A stretch of 64,000 bases of DNA from Lepisosteus oculatus (Eukaryota > Chordata > Actinopteri > Semionotiformes > Lepisosteidae). Both the position numbers and the translations under genes were made by a program. The notes under the pieces are model-generated. The model did not search any database, was not told the DNA's origin, and saw nothing but the letters and a program-made list of their open reading frames with translations. Positions 38,910 to 50,900 of the stretch are shown piece by piece (positions within the stretch are counted from its first letter, which is position 1; every line of letters begins with the position of its first letter). Location: positions 23,185,501 to 23,249,500 of the forward strand of contig NC_090698.1 of assembly GCF_040954835.1 (NCBI RefSeq). The letters are read 5' to 3'.

Positions 38910-41900
38910 GTAAGGGAAGAGGGCATCCAATATTCATGTGGAGACGTACAACAATTCACTGATCTGAAAGGTGTGATTCATAGCTCAGCTACTGCAGATC
39001 TTTACAGCCTTTTGGAGGTACACTTAAACACCTGGCCAGTATCTTGAAGAACAGTACTCCACCTTGGATTAACATAAAAAAAATCAACTTGTTTGTAACA
39101 GGTATGCCACCGCGATAATTTTCCCACAGCCCAATGCAGTATATTTTTATTTCAGATATCAGATCGTTCAGATATCCCTAAATGGACATGCTGGATTTGC
39201 TCAGCTCATACTTTATTCCATATTTCTTTGTACCTTTCAAGTCTAATTCCAGATTCTCCAAGTAACAACACATAAGTAACAAACATAATTCTCCAAGTCA
39301 CAAACATAATGCATCTGAACAGACAACCCCTGGATAAATCTCATTTACTTGTGAGTTTGAAATGCAAACAGGAAATCCACACCCAGATTTATATAGAAGC
39401 ATCAATTTTCGTTATCTTGTGTTATTTCCTTATGTAACAGTACATTACAAATTGCTGTGGAATAGGCCAGTTACAGTATCCTAATGTGTGCCCTGACTTT
39501 TCAATGGCTGTGCATCGGAATGGCATATTAAATTGCTGGTTAAGTCTTCATAACCCACGGCAAAGACAATTGACTGATCCTAATCTACAGTCTATGTCGA
39601 TGCTATCTGGAACAGAACTCTAGGAATATGGAATAGTCTATTTTATAGAAATGTAATTTGCTATTTTTTTCAGCCCTTACTTTATTTATTTGAGTTATTG
39701 AGTTGTAAAATGAATTAAAATGTTATCCAGCGGGACAAACAAGTTACTCCAGCAATAGTAATTTAAAAATAATCTGGGCAGCAAGAAGAAGAAAAATAAT
39801 TAAACAGGTAATTTCAATTTTATACAGTAGTTTAATATTACAGCATTTTAAACACTTTAACACAAACTAGATGTCACCTCTGTTGCTCATATCTACGTTT
39901 TATGTCAAATCTCACCTTTCATCCTTTATTTGAATAATGTGATGTGGATTTTGCTGGTAAAAAAAGATCAGTCATTTTCATTTGACTGAAGAAAAATGAG
40001 TATGTTCTCTTGTGATAGGATTTTTCAAAACTTAATCAGACCACAAACGAAAACTAACCAAAGTATGCAACGTTTCCAGGGATGCTCAAAACGCACGTTG
40101 CTGGGGTGTATGTCCAGGCATAAAATTACTTCTTGCCCACTTCTACCTTACTGTTCGTGATGTGAGCCTTGATATCCTAACAGTTTAAGATATCTATGGA
40201 GTGTGTGACAAGGCCTGAATAGAGAAGTTATTTTGACTTGACAGTTTGTGAGTTTTCCAATTTGCAGTGCAATATGGCAAACAACTTGAAACTTTTTGTT
40301 TACTCTGTGTTGAAATGTCAAGACTGTGTCCAGCATTACAGCACATTCCTGGAGTAATATCTGCTTTATTTGTTCTAACAGAATTTAATTCCCTTGACAT
40401 GAAATGTACTTTCTCATTACTAACAACAACTGCAGCTCAGTTTATATTCACTTGTATGACAAAATAAAAACATTACGTGAGACTTTCTGACTCTGCAGTA
40501 ACCTTGACGTTATAATAGTAGTTATCATGGTTTTCATAGAATGACCCACTTCCTTAAGAATACATTATACTGTAACAGCAAACCTTGTTGTATTTAGGAA
40601 TTGTCAATCCATGCACACTGCAGAGCTTGGCAAACTAGTTATGTTTATATGAGATTTGAAAATATGTACAGATCAAAACTTTGAACATTTAAAGACGCTT
40701 GGCTGTTATGATGTGTGATTTCATATGATCCAAAAAACCTTTTATTAAAGATGCATTTATAATATATCTACTGTTTTTGATGAGCAGTTGTGAACAGAAC
40801 AGGAGGAATGTTTAGATAAGATATTTCCACAATTTTATATCTGGTGCAATGTTCTGTTTCTTCAGTGTTGAGTGAAATTCAACAAATGGATATTTCTCAG
40901 TATGTGTGAGCAACCAGAGATACTATAAGTTGAAGTTTCTTGTACTTTTTACCGATATGTAGTTGACAACCATTATGTAAATTAAACAATATTTTAAATA
41001 GTTCCTTTTTGCTAGATATTTAGGTGCAGTGTTTTACAGTAAATGCTTTGTAAAATACTGTAGATTTTACTGATGAATATCCAATCACTACCAGGACAGC
41101 TTTTGGTTATAAATGTGTCTTTCAGTTGTCCGTGCTTTGGTGTGCTAGAGTGGTCATTCAGTCTAGGGAATGGAAACTTTCAATTTCTTCCACTTCTGCA
41201 TCATCTGTTCAGAATTAATAGATTCACATCCTTTTGGTGTAGTGAAGGATGCCTTCTCATGCTAAGCTTCAGGAGGAAAGGGACTAGAATTCGTTTTTTC
41301 TTATAAATAAAACCACAGTAAAAATATATTAAAATAATTTCTTATGTGCTTTATGATTCAGTGTGGAAGTATTTTCAGAACTAAAGAGTTATTTTACTAT
41401 GTGATTTCTTTACCAAAGCATTTCAAAACATTTATAAATGATAAAAATAGTATCTACTGTATATATAGTTTTGACTATACATTTTTGACATTGCTACCCT
41501 TCATGTAATCCCATGCTGAAAGACTTAAGTTCACAATTAGTACCTTTGTACCATTTTATAATGCAGAAAAGTGACTCCTTCTGGTAGGACATTTCAGAAA
41601 CCTATTTTTAACTTAAGATATTGACATTGCAGAGTTTTAATTCCTAAAGGCAAATTTTCAGCTAAATTCTCTACTTTCACAGATCAACAATTTCCAAAGA
41701 GTGATAAATATACAGTACACATTAACTCAGGTTTTAAGTATTTCACATCAGTATTTTCAGACAAAAGCTGCAGTATTTACAGCTGTAAGTTCGTGCCAAC
41801 TGTAGGATCTAAATTCATCCTTAATAACTATTTACCGCTGAAAAATTGTAACAAATACAAATGAGACAGCAGATGATGTATTACCTGTGTGAGAGCTTAA

Positions 41901-44900
41901 AAGCATGGAGAATTAGATTGAACCACCTGCTGCAAAAACATTCATTCCTCTCTCCACAGGGACAGAGGGTCTTTGTTTGCTATTTGCTGTGGATGTTACT
42001 GTACTGTATGTAGTATATTATTTCTTATTCTTAAAATATTATTTGGGGGCATCGGTAAAAAAAAAAAAAGAGGTCATTTCCAGTGATGGGGGTATTTGTC
42101 TTTGCTTTGAGTTTCCAGTGTGATTACATGCTGTGAATTTCAATAACGGACTCGTCTTCTGACCTGCTGCGGGGGTTCTTTGCCAGTGGGTCTCGCCCAG
42201 ATTGTGCAAGAGCTGCCTTCTGCCTGGGCACTCTGCCACCGAGTCCTCTGAGGCCTGCAGCAGGCAGCATCTTCCGGCAGCTTCGGTCAAGTGCCAGCTT
42301 TGTAGCGATTGAAACCACGCTTGTTTAATTGCACCCATCTTCTAATTAGACAAGACTTTGGTGCAGTCATGTTTACATGCCTTATGTTGGGTCAACTTGA
42401 TTTTTAAAATGTGTACGTGTTTATTCCAAAATTAAGATTCTTGCCCCACTGCCAGCGCACACATTTATAAAAGGATGGTTTTTCCACTCTGTTTCCCATT
42501 ATCTGGAACTAGACTCCATCAGTACTCAAAATGGAAAATTTAGGTAAAAGATCATGTCATTTCTACTAATCTAATCGATATTTTGCCTTTGAGCTTTTGC
42601 CAGCAACATTCCAAAACATTTTTCTCTGAAACGTAAAAAACAATTCCAGAAGTTTTTTTTTAGATGGGATTTAATGCAAATCAGGAATTTGAGGTTGCTT
42701 TTTATGAATTTAAAAATTCGTAACTATTTTTACGGTTGCGTACTCTTTACCTTTCTTGGGTTATTGTGGTAGGAATTTTCAAAATATGCATGCCAGTCTT
42801 TCTTTCACCATGAAGTGACAGTGAACACAAATTCACAGTCTGAGGCTAGTTTTCCCCTTGCAGTTTGTCTGGCATAAGCTTTGAGAAGTGTTTTGAGAGG
42901 CTTTTTTCGCGCGCTAAAAAAATTACAAAATTATGTGCAAGAGGCAAAAAGACCTGAAGAAAACACATGAAGGAAAAAAAAAGTTTCAATTTTAAAGAAA
43001 ATCAGATATGTTTGCGTTTCCATTTAAATTCATTTGAATGATTTAAAATTCAGTTTTAATCCTGGATTTTTTTTTATTTCCTATGCACCTGACATAATGG
43101 ATATTTAAGGAAAGGAATAGTTTTCTTTTTCCAAGGACACTGTGTCTACTGAGGCAAATTCCTAGCAGTTTCAAGCATGTTTTGTGAAAAGACACAACAT
43201 CAAAATGATAATTTACCCCAGCCATAATAGTGCATTCCAGAGTTTAACAACAACAGTCATTGCCATTTGAGTCAATGAGAGTTTCTGGATTTAAAAGTTT
43301 CCTTTTTGCTCATTGGGAAAAAATCACAAACACCCCTCCCGGTAGTGCCAATTACACTTGGACACTAGCTACTCCCTTCCTTGTGTACTGTACATACAGG
43401 TAACATACTTACTGTAACAGTTTAAAGTGTGTGGATTTTTGTTTTAATGATAGTTATATTACCGAGGGCTGATTAAGTTTAGGTTTAAGGGTTTTTCCAT
43501 TGTAATATAACAACTTCTTATTCCACGTTTTTTGTTTGTAACTTGTGTGTCCCAAGGAAAGCCATTTGTAGAAGAAAAATATGATCAACACCAACTAGGC
43601 AGGTTTTTCCCAGGCAATATTTGTTGTGTGTTGTTCATACTCGTCTAATTTATCCGTCAACTGGAAATCGGGGAATTGAAGGTGATCCTTTAATTTGAAA
43701 GTATTCCTTCTCAAAACACCTTAATGAGAGATATTTGTAAGAATTATACTTGAGCTTTTGTTAAAATGAGAATGGAACGTAATTTGTTCCATTGTAATGC
43801 ACTAATCACCCTATTGAAATGCAATAAAGCTATTTAGAATGCCTTTAAGACTCTAAATTCAAAAATGGTAAAGTGTAAAGCTTTCTTAGATGCTAAAAGC
43901 AGTAAGAAAATACTTAATTTCACACACAGAAGATCTTCTTTTGGTAATAAACAGTTTGTTGCACTGTTTTTAGATAATTGAAGTAAGCATGTTACTGTAA
44001 AGGTGCATTCAGGAGGTATTAACACTGCAAGTTTGTTGAACACAGTTTCCATTGTACAAAAATATGCTTGATACCCTGTTTCCTGCCTTCTTTTATAGTT
44101 AGCCTTTTGGGGAATGTTTTCTTTCCTATAATTGAGGTTGTCAGTTGTGTTGTAAATTGAGATGAAACCAGTAATATTGCACCCTGAAGCAGGGGTTCTG
44201 TAGTGTTCAGGACAAAAAAGATTTGTTTTCCACCGCTTGTCTCTATCATCTAGCCCCAGAAAAGTTTCCCAGGTATTCAGAAAATCAAATCAATGTCTTT
44301 TTTTTAATAAGATGAGAATCCAGAATGTTTTTTCATTATTTTAATTTTTTTCTTTGAAATTGTCAGGTAAACAGTATACTGTATGTCTTCCATTTTTATG
44401 TCTTATTTTTCTATAAGTACAAACTTTTAGCAATGCCAACTCAACAGAAAATATATCAGCATTACCATCTTGTCTCGGAAGCTAAGCAAGCTGGACTTGG
44501 TCAGTACTGGGATGGGAGACCTTGCTGCTGTGAGTGGTGTTGGTGAGCCACCAGGTGGCATCATTAAGCATGACTTCTGGTTCAGAATTTCCAAACCAAT
44601 GTTTCTGTATGATGAGAGGACATACTTTACTGTAGGAGTTGCTGCCTTTCTGATGGTAGTCCTTGCTAAATTCAATTTCAGGTTTGTTTAATCCACCCTT
44701 CAAACAATTAGTGAAGTAGTTTCTGATTTCTCCACTTGTGCAGTAGTTTTGCTGGTTACGAATTGCTAATATGTGTTACCCAGGCAGGTGCTGCACATCA
44801 GCAGATGGTTTCCTCCTGTATGTACATATTTCTGGTATGTTTTAGGATGAAAAACTCTATACATTTATATCTATGAATGCAAACAGTTAATGTTAGTACT

Positions 44901-47900
44901 AGTACAATATGGAGAGGCTAGATGCTCTGATAATGATAATGCAAGTGTATAGTTATTTTTAGTTTCCTCTATAACCATTATGCAGTTGAGAAAGCCATCA
45001 TACATATGTGCTCATTATTTTCAATCTACATTTACCTTTGGTTCTTTATGCTTCGTAGGTGCTCAGTCTCTATTTTTCCCTTTTGTACTAGGGCCAGAGA
45101 AGACGGATGAGTTCCTGCTGGCTAGGTTCAAAGGTGATGGAGTCCGGTATAAGGCCAAACTGATTGGAGTGGATGATGTTCCTGAAGCAAGAGGAGATAA
45201 AATGAGCCAAGATTCTATGATGAAACTAAAGGTAGATAAAAGTGCATTTTTTCAATCTCTATATGTATATGTGATGAAGTAATGTAATGAAGTTCTTGTT
45301 TTAGATTTTCTAATTGGCATACAGTTATATGAAAAGAATGAAAAGCATTAACTTAGGATGAAGTTGTTTGTAAAGAAACATTATTTTTAATCCCTAACAT
45401 ACTAACAAACTATTCCATAGTATGCCTTTTTATTTCATATCAATTACATATTTTATTCTTATAGTTTCAGACTATAGGTTATCTTCTAAACAGCATTTAA
45501 GTGCTATCCGTTGCAAGGTATAGTTTGAATGTCAAATCAGTGCCTTAAATGTACAGTTAATCATAATGTACAAAAACTTGATAGGGATCTTTCATCTCTG
45601 TTTACTACAAGAGCTAAGTGCTATAACTCCCTCTATTGGTAAACAAGCAAGTCAAAGTGTCTCACTCATGTCAGCTGAATATTTTTTATTGGGTTAAAAC
45701 AATGGTCAGGGTTAAATGACAAGTGACATGAACCATAATCAATATAATTAGTATGTAGTAGGAGTAGACGATTACAGCCAATAGTCAAATAGATGACTCC
45801 ATGAATTTAGATATGAATTCAAATATAAAAAGATACCATATGTCACATTCTGTTTTGTTCTAGGGCATGGCAGTAGCTGCTCGGTCCCGTGGTCAACACA
45901 AACAGAGAATTTGGGTGAACATATCATTGTCTGGGATAAAAATAATTGATGAGAAAACTGGGGTGAGTTGAGAGATTTTTTACTAGGATTGGTTGGTTTA
46001 GTCCTTCTTTGCAAACTACCATTTTGGTAAGAACAGAAGACTGGATATGTGCTGAATATTAACACACCTTGAATATGTGGCTAAAGGGTGGTTTGGGGCT
46101 CGTAACTGGAAAGTCATGGGTTCAAATCCCAGGCGAAGCAAGATTCTTCACTCTGCTCCAACCTGCCCAACTATATAAATTGATTCAAATGTAAGTTACT
46201 TTTAAAGAACCATTCAGCCAAGTCCATAAATTAGTAGCAATTATGTTGTATGATAAGGAGTTGCATTGTTATGGATAAGATAAACTATAATTTTGACATA
46301 TTTGCATCACAGTAGAGGAAGACTGACTTGCAGAAAATACCGGACAAAGTTTAATGTTGCATTTTCTGTTTTTGTTCTTTTAAGGTAATAGAACATGAAC
46401 ATGCTGTAAATAAAATATCCTTTATTGCTCGTGATGTTACGGATAACCGAGCATTTGGCTATGTTTGTGGTGCTGAGGGCCAGCATCAGTTCTTTGCCAT
46501 AAAGACAGCCCAGCAGGTAAGTAAAACTGTGTTACACAAAAGGCTTTAAATTTGGGGAAAAAAAGAGAGAGGAAAAAAAAGATATTTCAAGCCTCATTAA
46601 AATCGGCAATATCTCTTATGGGCCATTCTGTATCCTTTGCCAAATGTACAAATATCAAGTAAAGTTAATTTCCATGCTGAAAAGTAGAAAGAAGAAACAC
46701 TTTGGCTGTTCAGCCTTCTTCAGAGAGAGACAAGAAGGTACAATAGCACATGCACAGTAAGAAAAACAACAAAGTAACTGTGAAAAATAATTGAACTCTG
46801 TAAGCCAATGGAGAGCATTTAAAAATAAATTAGTCTACTTTTTTTTCTGGAGAAGGATTCCTGCAATCCCTGTAAAAGGGGAGAGAAAGGCCAGCAAAAC
46901 CATGGCTGGGAATTGTGAAATGAGGAACTTTTCTTGGATCTCTGATCCTCACTGTTTTGACACGTTCCCTGAAATGGTCAGCCTATGTTCTTCCTGTCTG
47001 TCATGTAAATAACAGGGCATTTTCTGCAGTCAGTGAGATTAGTAGATACAAATGGTGTTCTCTGGGTGAATTTGAAATAGCCTAAAGAGCCACATGTATG
47101 CATGATGCTGATTATACAGTATGTTTGCAGGTAGTGGATGTGGGCAGTTTAGGGAACTGTGGACAAGAAGGTTTTACAGATTAGGTGGCAGGAGATTATT
47201 ACAGGTTCTGGGGAAAAAAGTTCCAATTGAGGTGTCCTCCTGTAGAATATTTGCAAGCAGTGCCTTCTGTTACAGCAAAAGGTGTCTGACATGGATGGTG
47301 GCTATGGTCCTTTCAGGTATAGTGTTACTTAGTTTATTTACAGGCAGCTGAATGGCATCCTCTTGTTTATAATCCCATTATAGTGGCCATGTTTTCAGGT
47401 TTGGCATTGTAGGTATTGCTGTAATTACAAAAGGTACAGTATCTCTAGTAAAGTCATTATATTTCTGTTTGCTAATATGAATTATTTTATTTCTTTAGGC
47501 TGAGCCTCTAGTTATAGATCTGAAGGATCTTTTCCAATTAATCTTCAATCTGAGGAAAAAAGAAGCAGAAGGCTCACAGAAGGTAATTATAAACCAGTGT
47601 CAGTGGATTTTGTTTTCCTTTAGATTTATTTGTAAAAAAAAAAAACTTTTTAAATAAAATCCCTGGGATAGTGATGTGGCAGAAATCCAGTCAGTGCTGA
47701 GGTTGAAAAACTGAAATTGTGTCCTTGTTTACTGACAGTCTGTCTAGGGAACCAGTTGTACTGGCAAAGTTTTTACCACTTTTTTCTTTAATTTACTACT
47801 AAATCTTGTATACTGAATTTTTATTTATTGTGTATACAGTCTGTTCTAAATTCAGCTTTTAGTTTTAGTTCAGGGAGTCTGGATACTTACATTTCAATGG

Positions 47901-50900
47901 TTCTGATGCAATTTTCGGTTCTTGATTAAATTCTAATGTGTTTTTGTAAGATTCCATTCTGAAATTGTTGTTGCTTATATTGATGTAAAACAGTTCAGAA
48001 AAAAGCTTTTTTCCGTTTTTAATTTTATCTAAATAAAGTATATACTTTACAGTATCAGGGTATAGGGAGAGAATCATATTATGAAAGAAATTGCTTACAT
48101 AAAATTAATTGTAGTCATCTAGGTAAAAGGTTAGTGTGAAACTTTCTGTGCCTTGGTATTCAGTTTACTGCATGTTTTAGTCTCTCTTAAGATCAGTTGG
48201 ATCAATGGGATGTCATTTTTTTACTCCTAAAGCTAGACGTTTAAAGCAAAATTCCTATTAATGAACTGATTATAGAGAATGCATTACAGTATTTTACTTG
48301 GAGTTCTTGCAGTCTTGCTTTAAATATTTAATATCCTGGAAAAACCTAAGGGTTTTTGTTTGGCTAGTAAATAGCTGAAAAGTAGCTTTATGTGATCCAT
48401 TGTTTTGTGATTTTTCTAAAACCTTTTTGGAATACCTGACAAGTTTTTTATTTACTGGTAAAAAGGTATACAGTACTTTGCATTTTTAATTTTGCATTTC
48501 TTTTACAGAATGGAAGTGATGCCCTGCTTACCATTGAAAGCCAGGTGGATAAATTAAAAGTATGTAGTGTCATTTAACAGTTACAGATTAATGTGTGGAG
48601 AAGAGGTTAGGGCTTTGACTGATGACTACACTGCTCATGGATTCAAATCGCAGATCAAGAAAACTCATGTGGTACCCTTGAGTAAATTACGCTGCATTTT
48701 TTAGAATCACATTTCTCTAATGCACCTAGCTGTATAGGACAATAGATATTTGTATATTGTGTAAGTTGCTTTAGATAGACATGTCAGCCAAATTTGTAAA
48801 TAAGATGGCACAGCTCTAAAAGGGCTTTTAATCCAGTGAAAAGTGGCGACTTTTTTTAAATTCCGATAAAATCCAGTGTAATTTGTATGTACTGTGTTTA
48901 GCGTAAGTCTCTTGCTTAATTGGCACCTGTGAACTTTTAAAATATTATCTGTAATATTGAAAATACTTTAAGATCTATAATAATTTGTGGTGGGTAGCTG
49001 CGTCAGCATGCGTAGGCTGCAAAGGAACAAGTAATAGGTTTATTCCATGCTGAAAAAAAGAAGAAAGAGAACACAACGTCCGTGGAGCCCTGTCTCTCTC
49101 ACACCTGAAGAAGGCTCCACGGACGAAACATTGTGTTCTCTTTCTTCTTTTTTTCAGCATGGAATAAACCTATTACTTATAATAATTTGTGATGTGCAAA
49201 GTACATTAGGAATTATCCAGCTATGCTGAACGTGGATTTATTAGTAACAATACCCAACAATTGTGTTTGTCTCAATGTCAAAAGACAGAGGCAAACATAT
49301 ATTAGCTTTTACTTGTAAAATCTTAAAAACATAAAATAACCAATTTAATGCTTCATATTGTAATAAATTCAGTAATCATGTCTTCTATTATTTTGTTAAC
49401 AGTGTAAATAAATTTTAAATGAACTATGACACTCCTTATTTAGTGAGGTTTTAGTTTCCCAGTCCACAGTATCTTCCACAATACTAAAATAGAATTAAAA
49501 CCAGAACCTCTGTCCCAGGAGGAAAGACACCAGCTCCTGTTATAGAGAGAGGGTGTCAAGCTCTATCCCGTCAACTAAAAAGGTTAATCCATTTGTGAGA
49601 AAAGCCCATATGTTCAACCACCATTCAGTACTCCCCAGACCACAGCAGTGGCTGGGAGCATGTTCACTTATTTGTCATCATTCTCTTTGTGAAAGATTGT
49701 TTTCCCTCTTTGTCACAGGGTGTTGAGCAGCTGGATTTGTTTGGAGATGTGTCAACTCCTCCTGACTTACACTCTCCCACAGTAAGTATATAAAAGAGCA
49801 TGGCGTGTTGATGATGTGTACTGTAGTAGCCTTGAGCCAACAAATGTATCAGAAGGGTGAACCCAGGAGGATTAGGTTTCAGAGGAGCTGAACATTACAA
49901 TTATTGAATAGTAAAAATGTGTTTTATTATAAATATTGCTTGCTGTGCAAATGCAAATGTGATTTGTTACTTTGTGAACTGAGAGAAGAATGCTTCATTT
50001 TTCATTGTGCCCTTGGGGTTAATCAAATTTATGGGATTTTGCCTTTTTAAAGCAAAATGATGCTTGATAAAAACTAAGGTAACAAGCTAAATATTATCAT
50101 ACTTGTAGCATTACAAAGGTAAACATATTTTACATTTTGTATGTAAGATTGATTTGATAGTCTCATTTATTTTTTTTAAATATCATCATAGTTCATAGAA
50201 AACCTGAATTAAAGCCCTACAATGGAAATGCCCATTTTTCTAACAAAATGAGCCAATATTAAGAAAAATAAACATCAAGGACGGTTTTTTGGCCTTTGTC
50301 ATGATTTAGAGCTGTATATGTGACAAGCTTGAAACTGAAGAAAAGTTTATAAATGTAAAGGCTCTTGCAAAATGTTGACATTTGTCACAGCAAAATATTC
50401 AAAAGTAAAATGGATTCTGAGTATTATAAATTGAGAGTGTGTCAGCCTTGGAAAGGGCCTGGTACACAGGGTAGTCTGTCTGGAATCCCACCTGGACATC
50501 ACATCAGGTTTTCCATAGCTATTTTCTCACAATTAACCACTACACTGGATAATGTTTGTGTGGAAATAGTCTCTCTTACACAAATGTGCTTCTAAGCAAT
50601 TAAGCTTATATTTGTCCCCCCACTTCACACAAAGACAAAAATGTGTCATTGGAAAATGGTCTGGCTTTTCTTATCACTTCAACATACAGTAGCTATAAAA
50701 CTGAATAAATTTGAATTTGCATATTCATGTTAATATTTATCTTTATATCTATATATTGTGGTTGGTGTGTAATATTCTTTTTGTTCAGCTGCCCAATCAC
50801 AGCCTACCAGGTAACCATTTATTAATAAAGGTGCAACATTTGAAGAATGCTGTCTGCTATGAACTTAAATTGGTATACCGTTTATGGAATACCAGAATAG

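Larger units (their letters stand above)
38910..45091 (+). other. dab2 intron 2
   Basis: 6.2 kb between the first two coding exons. It holds a GC-rich island at 42120-42340 and a 5S-derived SINE fragment at 44463-44560. The rest is AT-rich and I see nothing else I can name. Confidence 0.8.

Noticed and set aside
42039..42338. 99-codon minus-strand frame as a gene
   Set aside because: The frame exists because the block is GC-rich and so stop-poor. It ends in a poly-Phe run from a T/A homopolymer and has no recognisable domain.
44463..44520. 5S rRNA gene
   Set aside because: Only the internal part of 5S is present, diverged and fused to SINE sequence. The same holds for the matches at 33220-33270, 51893-51965 and 61430-61460.
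46080..46140. tRNA gene (B-box match)
   Set aside because: No cloverleaf can be drawn, and the sequence continues into a SINE body. The B boxes at 11550, 21070, 23620, 48639 and 56110 were rejected for the same reason.
49090..49130. Hammerhead-ribozyme-like core (CTGAAGA ... CGAAAC) in the foldback element
   Set aside because: The CUGANGA and GAAA boxes are present, but stem II does not pair properly and the base at the cleavage position would be G, which hammerheads do not accept. Treated as chance resemblance.
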